A DNA stretch of 43,613 nucleotides from an uncultured Oscillospiraceae bacterium (lineage in GTDB: Bacteria > Bacillota > Clostridia > Oscillospirales > Oscillospiraceae). A program made the translations under genes and the position numbers. Numbering within the stretch: position 1 is the first letter of the stretch; every line of letters begins with the position of its first letter. Shown one piece after another: positions 8,387 to 15,404 of the stretch. The stretch is taken from positions 1 to 43,613 of the forward strand of contig CATZRD010000018.1 of the NCBI GenBank assembly GCA_958423465.1, given 5' to 3'. A model generated the notes under the pieces. The model was not told where the DNA came from and did not search any database. It worked only from the letters and a program-made list of their open reading frames with translations.

Positions 8387-9537
8387 GGTTTCAGCTCCTC
8401 TCCGAAAATGTCTGTCAGGAAATCACCCACGATCTCCGACGCCCGCTTCTGCATATCCCCAGTGGTATGGGTATAGGTGTCCAGTGTAAACGCCGCCCTG
8501 GTATGGCCCAAGATGCCGGACAGGGTCTTGATATCTACCCCGGAGGCAAGGGCATGGGTAGCGAAAGTATGCCTGAGATCATGGAAGCGGATATTGGGCA
8601 GCCCCGCCTGTTTCAGCAGAATTTTCAAATGACGGTATGCGGAACCGGGGTTGATAGGGTTTTCAGGCTTTAATGGCTCTGGGAATATCCACTCCGTCAA
8701 TGCTGTATGTTTCCTTTCTTGTAGGACCTCTACTGTGCTGGGCGGCAGAATAATGGTTCTGGCTCCAGCCTCTGTCTTGGTATCCCATGTGGTGAGCTTG
8801 CCACCCTTTTCCTTGTGGACGGTACGCCTAACTTTCAGTGTACCGCCGACTTCATCGAAGTCCTCCCACTTGAGGCCACATATCTCGCCCCGGCGCAGGC
8901 CAGTGGTCAGTTCTGTATAAAAGAAGTCGTGCCAGATTTCATCCTTTTTGATTTCCTCCATGAACTGCTCCAGTTGCTCCTCATTGAGTATGTTTTTTGA
9001 TGGGGCAGATGCTTTTGGCGGGTTTGCTTTCTCTGTGGGGTTTTGAGCAATGAGGTTGGCCTCCTGCGCCGCTCTTAGCGCACCATGAAATACGACATGG
9101 ATGCCGTGGATCGTACCGCTGGAAAGGCCACCTCGCCCATCTTGGCGGCCTTCTGTTGCCAGCTTGTCATAGAACCGCTGGATGTCTCTCGGCATCAGTT
9201 GAGACAATCTTTTGTCCCCCAGGCTCGGCTTAAGGATTTTCTCTGCAGTGTAGCGATATCGAGCGAATGTAGTGGGTCTGATCGTTCCCCCCACGCTTTC
9301 CAGCCATTGATCCAGCCACTCAGAGAGGGTCATGCCGCTCTGTTCAGTGAGGTCTACACCACGATAGGCTTCGATTTTCTGCCGCAGCTTGGCGGTCAGT
9401 TCCTTTTGGGTGTCGGCGTAGACGTAGCGGAAGATGGGATCGCCACTCTCCTTGTGGCCCACCACGATGCGGCCTTCCCAGCGGCCGTCGTCACGTTTGC
9501 GTACCATGCCGTCCCCGGAGGGCCTGCGTTTTGCCAT
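8344..9537 (-). CDS. Tyrosine recombinase/integrase
   Basis: A 397-residue integrase starting MAKRRPSGDGMVRKRDDGRW; ATG 9537 is set by AGGAAG 8 nt upstream. Domains: AP2-like arm-binding (about 1-60), core-binding (about 65-170), and catalytic with Arg in ELTTGLRRGEI, FHDLRHTFAT, GILGH and Tyr in TLDTYTHT. All catalytic residues are present, so it should be active. It overlaps the next integrase by 43 bp and starts 5 bp after the DUF6809-like gene. The two integrases are clearly related to each other, suggesting duplication followed by divergence. They would drive integration and excision of the element at about 6.9-13.6 kb. Confidence 0.92.
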   Translation of the reverse strand: MAKRRPSGDGMVRKRDDGRWEGRIVVGHKESGDPIFRYVYADTQKELTAKLRQKIEAYRGVDLTEQSGMTLSEWLDQWLESVGGTIRPTTFARYRYTAEKILKPSLGDKRLSQLMPRDIQRFYDKLATEGRQDGRGGLSSGTIHGIHVVFHGALRAAQEANLIAQNPTEKANPPKASAPSKNILNEEQLEQFMEEIKKDEIWHDFFYTELTTGLRRGEICGLKWEDFDEVGGTLKVRRTVHKEKGGKLTTWDTKTEAGARTIILPPSTVEVLQERKHTALTEWIFPEPLKPENPINPGSAYRHLKILLKQAGLPNIRFHDLRHTFATHALASGVDIKTLSGILGHTRAAFTLDTYTHTTGDMQKRASEIVGDFLTDIFGEELKPWEENAKMARAQSA

Positions 9538-9542
9538 GCTTG

Positions 9543-9839
9543 TCACTTCCTTTCTGGTATAACAGTACCGGAGTCCTCCCCACCGAGTGCGGAGAGAACT
9601 CCGGCATCCTGCAATTCTTTCCTGATTTCCCAGCCCAGAGCGAACCCGGCGGCGAAGTTTTCCTCGGCCACTTCCTCCCGGAGCTTCTTCTCCACATCCA
9701 GGAGGCAGCGGAGACGGGCGCCGCCGCATTCCAGTTTAGGCTTCAGCTCATTGAATATCTGCTCGATCTTGATCAGCTCCTCAGTGTGGTCAGGCATGGG
9801 AGTGAACCTCTTTTGCAGTTCTCTCATATGGTTTAGCAT
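9543..9839 (-). CDS. DUF6809-like small protein upstream of integrases
   Basis: A 98-residue helical protein, MLNHMRELQKRFTPM onwards; the start at 9839 is set by AAAGGGGG on the minus strand. The pattern LDVEKKLREEVAEENFAAGFALGWEIRKEL resembles the C-terminal helix pair (F-x-x-GF-x-x-G) of DUF6809-type proteins, which often sit beside integrases and conjugation genes. It ends 5 bp before the first integrase, so it is in the same operon. Function is unknown; a role as recombination directionality factor is possible but unsupported. Confidence 0.6.
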   Translation of the reverse strand: MLNHMRELQKRFTPMPDHTEELIKIEQIFNELKPKLECGGARLRCLLDVEKKLREEVAEENFAAGFALGWEIRKELQDAGVLSALGGEDSGTVIPERK

Positions 9840-9909
9840 TATGCGTGCCCCCTTTGCAACAAGGCACAATACCACACCCCGGCCCGGAAAGCCACCGGGC
9901 CGGGGCAGT

Positions 9910-9930
9910 GTTATCAGAAAGTTATCATTT
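9910..9930. repeat. Paired-motif direct repeat, copy 1 (copy 2 at 11122-11142)
   Basis: GTTATCAG-AAA-GTTATCATTT here and GTTATCAG-TTT-GTTATCATTT at 11122 differ only in the 3-nt spacer. Each copy lies about 70-90 bp upstream of a minus-strand start (9839 and 11032), and a weaker resemblance continues towards each start (GGCTTT, then TTG-TTG-AAA). This suggests duplicated promoter or operator regions, or integrase arm-type binding sites. Confidence 0.6.
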
Positions 9931-9982
9931 GAGGTGGAGTTTTTCATGTGGGATTTGTTCCTCTTTGATATGGTGTAGCATT

Positions 9983-11032
9983 CTATTTCGTGGAGCCGGG
10001 GACCAGTAGCTCCTTGGCGAAGGCGGTGATCTCCGGGTAGCCGTCCACTGTGCTTGCGCCCCAGTAGGTGTCGATTTCATAAAAGGGACTGTAGTTGCTG
10101 GATCCCCTGTGGGCGGTCTCATCCCCAGCGTCGCTGGCGGTAACGTCCACGAGCCACCATTGGCCATCCAAGTAGACCTGATTCCACATATGGATGTCGT
10201 TGCAGACCAAGACGCAGGGGATGCCAGCCCTATCGCAGAGGAACTGGAAGGCGTAGGAGTAGGCCATACAGCAGCCGGGGACTACGCCGTCCTGGGACAG
10301 CACCTTTCCGGGGCCGGGGTATTTGACCTCGTAGGTCATGCGGTCGCAGACATACCACACCATCTTTTCTGCCTTTTCCCTGTCGCTCAGTACAGAGAGG
10401 CCGTCGATGAATTCTTGGGTATGCTCCCTGGCCGGCTCATAGTTCTCAACGTACCGGGTGTTGCATACCGTCTGCCCATCTGCGCCCTTGACGATTTCAT
10501 AGATGGGGCACCTACCCAGGACAATGGCGGCTTGCTCTACAGGACCGTTCCGTTGGACTTCACCAATGGGGACAGGCTGGTAGGTCCCGGCGATGATCTC
10601 CTCCCGGTGGAGGATGGTATCCCGGATACCGTGGTAGGCTTGCTGGGTCAGTTCATCGGTAAAGATGGTAGGGCTGGCTTGGGCGGCATAGTCGGTGTTG
10701 GATGCAGGGAGTGGAGATGGGGTGCTGGGTGTCGTCGTAGGTTGCTCCTCTTGGTACGGCATCCCGCTGACGATGATGACGGCGTTGGTGAAGGGGTCAT
10801 AGCTGACACTGAAGTCCACCGCCCTGCCGATGTCCCGGAGCTTCACATAGTTGTGGCCGCCGATGGCGTAGGCTTCCAGTTCTACCCGTTGGCCGTCCAC
10901 GAAGAACTCCTGTGAGCTGCGGACGGCCTGGAGATACTCTCCTGCCGCGTTTGCTGCTGATGGGATCAGTGTGCCCACCAACATCCCGGTCAGCACCAGT
11001 ACTGCCCCTTTTCCTCTGCTTCTGTTTTTCAT
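9983..11032 (-). CDS. Secreted protein with stalk-like (Cu amine oxidase N) domain and transglutaminase-like domain
   Basis: A 349-residue exported protein; ATG 11032 follows GAGAAGGAGG. Residues 1-29 form a signal peptide (MKNRSRGKGAVLVLTGMLV, then AANAAG). Residues of about 35-95 match the copper amine oxidase N-terminal domain (FFVDGQRVELEAYAIGGHNY, VKLRDIGRAVDFSV), followed by a Thr/Pro/Ser linker. The C-terminal half is a transglutaminase-like fold with Cys in GCCMAYSYAFQFLCDRAGI, His in HMWNQVYLDGQWW and Asp in LVDVTASD, the expected catalytic triad. It is probably an extracellular protease or cross-linking enzyme acting at the cell wall. It appears to be cargo of the element, placed between the RHH-like gene and the integrase operon. 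Confidence 0.85.
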   Translation of the reverse strand: MKNRSRGKGAVLVLTGMLVGTLIPSAANAAGEYLQAVRSSQEFFVDGQRVELEAYAIGGHNYVKLRDIGRAVDFSVSYDPFTNAVIIVSGMPYQEEQPTTTPSTPSPLPASNTDYAAQASPTIFTDELTQQAYHGIRDTILHREEIIAGTYQPVPIGEVQRNGPVEQAAIVLGRCPIYEIVKGADGQTVCNTRYVENYEPAREHTQEFIDGLSVLSDREKAEKMVWYVCDRMTYEVKYPGPGKVLSQDGVVPGCCMAYSYAFQFLCDRAGIPCVLVCNDIHMWNQVYLDGQWWLVDVTASDAGDETAHRGSSNYSPFYEIDTYWGASTVDGYPEITAFAKELLVPGSTK

Positions 11033-11121
11033 ATGCTTGCCTCCTTCTCCCGCTGTGCGGGATTTTTTACAACGCAAACATACTCCAACGCATCTCACAA
11101 AGCCATAGGTCAGCGGCAGAG

Positions 11122-11142
11122 TTATCAGTTTGTTATCATTTC
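11122..11142. repeat. Paired-motif direct repeat, copy 2
   Basis: Counterpart of 9910-9930: GTTATCAG-TTT-GTTATCATTT, upstream of the transglutaminase-like gene (minus strand) and just past the 3' end of the RHH-like gene. Confidence 0.6.
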
Positions 11143-11150
11143 GTGCGGCC

Positions 11151-11588
11151 TCACTGGGCACCACGCTGGAGCTCCACGGCATCCTTGAAGGAGATAGCGC
11201 CGCTGGTGCGTTTCACGTTCCGGACGCAGTCAGCCCGGAGCCGTTCCAGCTCGTCCTTGTCCACCTCCATGGCCACTGCCATCACATTCATCATCATGTC
11301 CAGCTCCACCGCCAGCTTGAAGAGGAGCCGAGCGACACGGTTCTCGCTGCCCTGGATCGCACCTCCCAGAGCCGCCACCAACGCGGCAGGGAGATATGCT
11401 GTGGCTTCCTCACCCGAGACGTAGCCCGCATAGAACCGGGCGGCGTTCTCCAAAAACTCACTCCGGCTTTTGCAGTTGGCCGCTGCCTTCACCCGGTCTA
11501 TGTCCTCCAGCGTGGAGGGATAAAGCCAGACGGCGATGCGTTCCTTCTTCTTTGGCTCAATTTTTTGCGCGTTCTTTTCCTGTCTCAT
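11151..11588 (-). CDS. RHH-like mobile-element protein
   Basis: A 145-residue protein; ATG 11588 follows GGAGGCAATT, which favours it over the ATG 12 nt upstream. The N-terminus (KKKERIAVWLYPSTLEDIDRV, then NCKSRSEFLENAARFYAGYV) has the strand-helix-helix pattern of ribbon-helix-helix proteins. The rest is helical (LFKLAVELDMMMNVMAVAM; DELERLRADCVRNVKRT). Such proteins occur in clostridial integrative elements as plasmid-type regulators or relaxosome accessory proteins. It follows the replication-type gene after 251 bp holding iteron-like repeats. No relaxase is in the window, so a mobilisation role is only possible. Confidence 0.65.
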   Translation of the reverse strand: MRQEKNAQKIEPKKKERIAVWLYPSTLEDIDRVKAAANCKSRSEFLENAARFYAGYVSGEEATAYLPAALVAALGGAIQGSENRVARLLFKLAVELDMMMNVMAVAMEVDKDELERLRADCVRNVKRTSGAISFKDAVELQRGAQ

Positions 11589-11610
11589 AATTGCCTCCAT
11601 TTCTGGCAAA

Positions 11611-11810
11611 AACCACCTGCCACAGCTACCTGCAAAATGCGACAACGGTGGGCTTTCTCGCTGTAATTTGCCTGTTCCGACCACCTTCAACAGCACCAAG
11701 GGGTGCAAAACGACCACCTGTTTTCTGCCTTTCCAAAAGCCTGGAACCCCTTGCGCCGCCCCGTGTTGCGGGGCGGGGTGATTGGCGGGTGGGCGCAACG
11801 CGACCACCTG
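11611..11810. repeat. Iteron-like repeats, possible origin of the element
   Basis: The block CGACCACCTG occurs exactly at 11711-11720 and 11801-11810, and with one or two changes at 11678-11687 (CGACCACCTT) and 11611-11620 (AACCACCTGC). The two exact copies have similar left flanks (GTGCAAAA and GCGCAACG). A GC-rich hairpin (GCCCCG-TGTTG-CGGGGC, near 11758-11774) lies between them. The cluster lies directly downstream of the winged-helix replication-type gene, where an iteron origin would be plausible. Four short repeats are suggestive, not proof. Confidence 0.4.
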
Positions 11811-11839
11811 CCTTTATCCTGCACTTTTTTCAACCGCTT

Positions 11840-12517
11840 TCACGCCGTTCTCTCCCGTTTCGCACGAGCCTGCCTGGCCTTCCAGTGAGCCGTGTCCAAC
11901 TCAACTTGCCGGAGCTGCCGCTGGTGGACATCCTCTACCGCTACCCTGGTCGGCAGGATGGTGTAGACGTTGTTGCCGTTGCGCTTCATCCCTTGCTCAT
12001 TGAACCAGCAGCTTCGCTCCACGGCGATGAGACTTTTCTCCGCGAGCATGCTCACCGACTTCACCACCGTGTTCAGCGACAGTCCCGTTGCCCAGGCGAT
12101 GGTGCGGTAGCTGGGATGGCACTGATGGGTGCGGCGGTCCTCGCAGTAGAGGAGGTAGGCGTAGGCCAGGAAGGCGGAGGGCGGCAGAGCCAGGAGGAAG
12201 ACCTCGTTGGGGAGAGAGAAAAATTTCCCGGCCTCACAGTCGAGCGTGAGAGCGCCGTCCTCAGTGACGAGGCCCTTACCTGCCAGAGCTGTGAGGCGCT
12301 TCTCCACCGTGGTGGCAGTCAACCGGAGACTGTCCGCCACCGTTTGCGAGCTGATCGTCTTTCTCCCTCTGTCGTGGGTCAGCCGATAGCAGAGGTAGGA
12401 GAGAATCAGGAACTCGGTGGGCCGGAGCTTGTACTCCCACACCTCATTGGGAACGGCGAACCGATAGTGCCGAGGATCACGCCGGGGCCAGCCCAGAGGA
12501 GCGCGGTGCTTTCTCAC
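11840..12517 (-). CDS. Winged-helix replication initiator-like protein
   Basis: A 225-residue protein starting at GTG 12517. Two winged-helix-like units are visible. The first (about 30-90) is LRPTEFLILSYLCYRL, ISSQTVADSLRLTATTVEKR, LTALAGKGLV. The second (about 105-180) is LPPSAFLAYAYLLYC, CHPSYRTIAWATGLSLNTVV, KSVSMLAEKSLIAVERS. Paired winged helices with this spacing are typical of plasmid RepA-like initiators and of helix-turn-helix proteins in clostridial integrative elements. It overlaps the HTH gene upstream by 4 bp (coupled start). The iteron-like repeats just downstream support a replication role, but it could also be a transcription factor. Confidence 0.68.
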   Translation of the reverse strand: MRKHRAPLGWPRRDPRHYRFAVPNEVWEYKLRPTEFLILSYLCYRLTHDRGRKTISSQTVADSLRLTATTVEKRLTALAGKGLVTEDGALTLDCEAGKFFSLPNEVFLLALPPSAFLAYAYLLYCEDRRTHQCHPSYRTIAWATGLSLNTVVKSVSMLAEKSLIAVERSCWFNEQGMKRNGNNVYTILPTRVAVEDVHQRQLRQVELDTAHWKARQARAKRERTA

Positions 12518-12744
12518 TCACCGCCACCTCCCGCCGTGTGCTCCTCCACCCACTGGACGAACTTCTCCTTGGGCACCTCGTCGTTACAAGCTCCATATCC
12601 ATCACCCCGCCGCAAGCGGCAGGGCTCGCTCATTGCGCTGTTCCTCCTCTCCCCACGAAAACGTTTCGCGTTTCCGCGGGGGCCCCATTTTGCGTTGAGG
12701 AACAGGGGTAGGTCGTCGTAGGACTTGTACTTGGATTCTTTCAT
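12514..12744 (-). CDS. Excisionase-type HTH protein with apparently replaced HTH core
   Basis: A 76-residue protein; ATG 12744 follows GGAGGTG. The first 19 residues (MKESKYKSYDDLPLFLNAK) and the last 20 (VPKEKFVQWVEEHTAGGGGE) match, from memory, small MerR/excisionase-type HTH proteins of clostridial mobile elements. In that family the middle is an HTH of about 31 residues. Here 37 unrelated residues rich in Arg and Gly stand in frame (WGPRGNAKRFRGERR, then a stretch ending CNDE). The replacing DNA holds a 9-bp GC hairpin with a TT loop (CCCTGCCGC-TT-GCGGCGGGG) and the near-palindrome CGAAAACGTTTCG. It probably no longer binds DNA normally. It is coupled to the replication-type gene by a 4-bp overlap. 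Confidence 0.6.
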   Translation of the reverse strand: MKESKYKSYDDLPLFLNAKWGPRGNAKRFRGERRNSAMSEPCRLRRGDGYGACNDEVPKEKFVQWVEEHTAGGGGE

Positions 12745-12824
12745 ACTGCACCTCCGGTATCGTAGTGTAGAAATCCCCTCACTTCTAATCCGGATATATT
12801 TCCCACTTGACATAGCCCTGACAT

Positions 12825-12862
12825 AAAAAGTGAGCGCCTGCCTTGTCGGCAGACACTCGCTT
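12825..12862 (-). terminator. Rho-independent terminator after the DUF1653-like gene
   Basis: On the minus strand AGCGAGTGTCTGCC and GGCAGGCGCTCACT form an imperfect stem around GACAA, followed by TTTTTATG. It separates the DUF1653-like gene from the HTH/replication operon. Confidence 0.65.
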
Positions 12863-12874
12863 CTCATTCCTCAG

Positions 12875-13573
12875 TTATTTCTCTGGCAGAAGGCGGCTCG
12901 TTCCCTCCGCCTCATCCCGCTCCTTCAGCAGGTTGGCCAGTGCTGTGAAAAACTTCCTTTGCAGGTGATCCACGCTCCCGCGGTTGAGACTGTGAGCCTG
13001 GGCATACTTGCGGATGGACAACCCCTGGATGAACCGCTCGTCAAAATATCCGGCGTAGTCCTTCAGCACCGTTTTCACGCAGGTGCTCAGGAAACGGAGG
13101 TCTTGCTCCAAGGCGAGGAAGTCCTTTTTTGAAACCCCGATGTACTTCTTCTCTGAAACGCAGAGCTGATACTTCCGCAGGCCGAAACGGTAGCCCTCGC
13201 ACAGAGCCTTTGCGTATTCGTAGTAGGTTTGTGTGCGGGGCTGTTCCCATGTGTCGTATCCATCCATCGGGACGGAATACCTTTTCCGCACCGGACCACG
13301 AAGCCCCTCCTCCTCATACCGCTGGGCCGCAGCGTCGGAAAGCCGCATAGAGGTCTGCCGTTTGAACTTGGCCTGGCGTTTTCCGTCCACCTCAACATAC
13401 CCGCAGAAGGATTTTTTGCTCATGGTGAAATACTGGCGGTTGTCGGCGTAGAGAGACGGCGTCCAGATCACGGTCTCCTCGCCGGTGTCCGCATCCTTTG
13501 CCGTGGTGACGACATAGATCACCTTGCCGTCGTACCGCCTGTAGTACCCGGCGTAGATCCGCTTCTCTGCCAT
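12875..13573 (-). CDS. DUF1653-like N-terminus with helical C-terminus, mobile-element protein
   Basis: A 232-residue protein; ATG 13573 follows GGGGGTGAG. Residues 1-75 (YYRRYDGKVIYVVTTAKDADTG, then VIWTPSLY and FTMSKKSFCGYV) resemble the DUF1653 fold, a small beta domain often found in metabolic or mobile-element proteins. The rest is helical (YYEYAKALCEGYRFGL; CVSEKKYIGVSKKDFLALEQ) and ends in an HTH-like stretch (FIQGLSIRKYAQAHSLNRGS) that resembles sigma-factor-like regions. It is the first gene at the 13.6-kb end of the element and has its own terminator. DNA binding is an inference. Confidence 0.55.
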   Translation of the reverse strand: MAEKRIYAGYYRRYDGKVIYVVTTAKDADTGEETVIWTPSLYADNRQYFTMSKKSFCGYVEVDGKRQAKFKRQTSMRLSDAAAQRYEEEGLRGPVRKRYSVPMDGYDTWEQPRTQTYYEYAKALCEGYRFGLRKYQLCVSEKKYIGVSKKDFLALEQDLRFLSTCVKTVLKDYAGYFDERFIQGLSIRKYAQAHSLNRGSVDHLQRKFFTALANLLKERDEAEGTSRLLPEK

Positions 13574-13599
13574 CCGCTCACCCCCTTGGTCATGCTCTT

Positions 13600-13698
13600 A
13601 GTATACAGACAGGGTGCGGAATTGTAAAGCAGGCGGAGAGCGAGAAACAGAAAACTGCTATTGTAGAGCGGCTGACAGAGGATTTGAACAGGGCATAA
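13600..13698 (+). pseudogene. Possible 3' fragment of a plus-strand gene at the element border
   Basis: An open frame without a start codon reads GIVKQAESEKQ then KTAIVERLTEDLNRA and stops at 13696-13698. It is directly followed by a plus-strand-compatible hairpin terminator. The charged amphipathic-helix character and the terminator suggest the tail of a real gene whose body was cut off by the integrative element. I do not recognise the family. It could also be chance. Confidence 0.3.
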
Positions 13699-13700
13699 AG

Positions 13701-13747
13701 CAAGGCCGCTGGCAGTTCAGATGAACCGCCAGCGGCCTTGTTCTTTG
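13701..13747. terminator. Strong hairpin terminator, probably bidirectional
   Basis: CAAGGCCGCTGGC pairs with GCCAGCGGCCTTG around a 14-nt loop, followed on the plus strand by TTCTTTG and on the minus strand by CTTTAT. It ends the minus-strand exporter gene at 13813 and any plus-strand gene before it. Confidence 0.8.
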
Positions 13748-13812
13748 TTAAGGCGTAGCAGACTTTGCGTGGGATAAATATTAAAGTCGCATGATGGCGA
13801 CTGGGCTGGTAT

Positions 13813-14964
13813 TCACTGTGGTGGGCAGTCACATTGCTTTGCGGTACACATCCTCTGCTCCCGGAGGGCGGTTGCTTCTTTGATGAGCGCGTAGGCGGCG
13901 GAGGCGGCGGGGACTCCGAGCAGCATACCAAACGGCCCGGCCAGGCTGCCGCCGACGGTGACGGCCGCCAACACCCATATGGCGGGCAGATTGATCTTGG
14001 AGCCGACCACACGGGGGTAGATCGCGTTTCCCTCCACCTGCTGTAAGATCAGCAGGTAGATCACAAAGACCACCGCCTTGAACGGGTCAACGGTCAAGAT
14101 CATGACCGCACCTACGATCGTCCCAACAAAGGCCCCCACCACTGGGATCAGGGCGGTGACCCCGACCAGCGCGCCGATCATGGGCGCATAGGGCAGCCGC
14201 AGGATTGCCATGCCCACCATGCAGAGAGTGCCCAGGATGATGGCCTCCGTGGCCTGACCCGCGATGAACAGCTTGAAGGTGCCCGCGCAGACCGATGACA
14301 CATGGATCACAACGCCGCTTACCCGCTCGGTCAGCCACACGCGGAGCAGACGTGAGGCTTGCCGTTTCAGCCGTTCTTTTCCGGCCAGGATATAAATGGC
14401 AAAGGTCAGAGCAATGACAGACGTGACAATGCCGCTTACCACAGAGCCAACCGCCTCCATGGCGTGACTGGCGAGATCCATACTCTGGTCTTTTAGCCAC
14501 GTCTCCAACTGGGCGCTCAGGCCCAGCCAATCAATGTTGTTGAACAGCTCCGCAAGCGGCGTCTGGGCCAAGGCACCGGTGTGGTCCAAATTAGCCAGCC
14601 GCTCCAGTCCATCACGCGCGATCTGCACGATCAGGGTGATCGCGCCCAGCAGTTCGGGGATAACGAGGAACGCAACGCCGACGAAGATCCCCACCAACAG
14701 GATTAGGGCAAGCAGAATGGCCAGCGGCCTCTTCCCCCGCCGGAGCTTTTTCAGCAGGCGCGTCTCGATCATGCTCATGGGGACGTTTAAGATCAGGGCC
14801 AATATCCCGCCCAGCAGCAGGGGCTTCAGCAAATTCGCCAGCCAGCCCACAGCCTCCGCGATCATCCCTATATGGCGCAGACCGAGATATACCAAAATGC
14901 AGGCAGATACGACTCCAACCACCCATTTGGCGGCTTTCTGGCTCTTTTGCGGATCATCAAGCAT
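13813..14964 (-). CDS. AI-2E family transporter (membrane permease)
   Basis: A 383-residue integral membrane protein of the AI-2E/TqsA/YdiK exporter superfamily. About eight hydrophobic segments are visible. The family hallmarks are a C-terminal half with IGALVGVTALIPVVGAFVG, VFVIYLLILQQVEGN and YPRVVGSKINLPAIWVL, then GGSLAGPFGMLLGVPAA. The cytoplasmic C-terminus ends with three Cys (MCTAKQCDCPPQ), which is unusual. Members export small molecules or ions (some are Na+/H+ antiporters); the substrate here is unknown. ATG 14964 follows a G-rich site (GGGGGC). The gene is divergent from the mntP operon. Confidence 0.9.
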   Translation of the reverse strand: MLDDPQKSQKAAKWVVGVVSACILVYLGLRHIGMIAEAVGWLANLLKPLLLGGILALILNVPMSMIETRLLKKLRRGKRPLAILLALILLVGIFVGVAFLVIPELLGAITLIVQIARDGLERLANLDHTGALAQTPLAELFNNIDWLGLSAQLETWLKDQSMDLASHAMEAVGSVVSGIVTSVIALTFAIYILAGKERLKRQASRLLRVWLTERVSGVVIHVSSVCAGTFKLFIAGQATEAIILGTLCMVGMAILRLPYAPMIGALVGVTALIPVVGAFVGTIVGAVMILTVDPFKAVVFVIYLLILQQVEGNAIYPRVVGSKINLPAIWVLAAVTVGGSLAGPFGMLLGVPAASAAYALIKEATALREQRMCTAKQCDCPPQ

Positions 14965-15165
14965 ATTTTTGCCCCCTATTTTTTGCCTTGTTTTTTCAGA
15001 AAAGGTCTAAGTAAAGCTGAAGATACAAAACAAATGTTTTCGACATGATGTGATCATCGTGTTTTCCCCATTCCACGATTTGCGTAATATTATAGTGAGG
15101 CTAAAGTAAGAAAGCATGGGGCAAAGAAGCCGGAGCGTCGCATTTCTTCTCTAATTGCAAAGTCT

Positions 15166-15200
15166 GTTACCTTTTGGGACATTCTGCCGATTTTGTCCAA
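15166..15200 (+). promoter_or_regulatory. Operator-like motif upstream of mntP operon
   Basis: GTTACCTTTT followed by GGGACATTCTGCCG and then TTTTGTCCAAA. TTTGGGACA and TGTCCAAA form an inverted repeat. Close relatives of both blocks (AAAAGGTAAC in reverse, GGGACATTTTTGCC) occur in the divergent control region at 20101-20154. The TetR-type gene at 15981 is a candidate binder. The motif sits about 22 bp before the -35 box. Confidence 0.45.
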
Positions 15201-15221
15201 AGAATTTTTGAGTTGTTGTCA

Positions 15222-15250
15222 TTGAAAAAAGGAGAAGTCTCTGATAAAAT
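15222..15250 (+). promoter_or_regulatory. Sigma-A-type promoter of the mntP riboswitch operon
   Basis: The -35 box TTGAAA (15222-15227), a 17-bp spacer and the -10 box TAAAAT (15245-15250) lie just before the riboswitch. Confidence 0.8.
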
Positions 15251-15257
15251 ACATTTT

Positions 15258-15375
15258 ATAAGGGAGTAGTCAGCACATATGTGCGGTGATGCCAACATTC
15301 TGGGGCGACCCTGGTATCACCTTAATTGACGAGACTTATCTGCAATGGGCGGATAGGTCTCGTCGTTTTTATATC
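15258..15375 (+). promoter_or_regulatory. yybP-ykoY manganese riboswitch with terminator
   Basis: The leader shows the conserved yybP-ykoY elements: AAGGGAGTAGTC, a variable hairpin (GCACATATGTGC), GCCAACATTCTGGGGCG with ACCCTGGTATCACC, then the switching hairpin. In that hairpin GACGAGACTTATC pairs with GATAGGTCTCGTC around TGCAATGGGCG and is followed by GTTTTTA, a plausible intrinsic terminator. In this class Mn2+ binding relieves termination and turns on efflux genes. The position right before mntP is the textbook arrangement. Confidence 0.9.
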
Positions 15376-15404
15376 CGCCTGATATAGAGACGGAGGATAA
15401 AGAT

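Noticed and set aside
11591..12721. A long plus-strand frame over the replication-type gene
   Set aside because: The minus strand holds a protein with two winged-helix units and a proper ribosome binding site; the plus frame has no recognisable domain.
12781..12830. TTGACA-like sequence on the plus strand as a promoter
   Set aside because: No plus-strand gene follows; the genes here are all on the minus strand.
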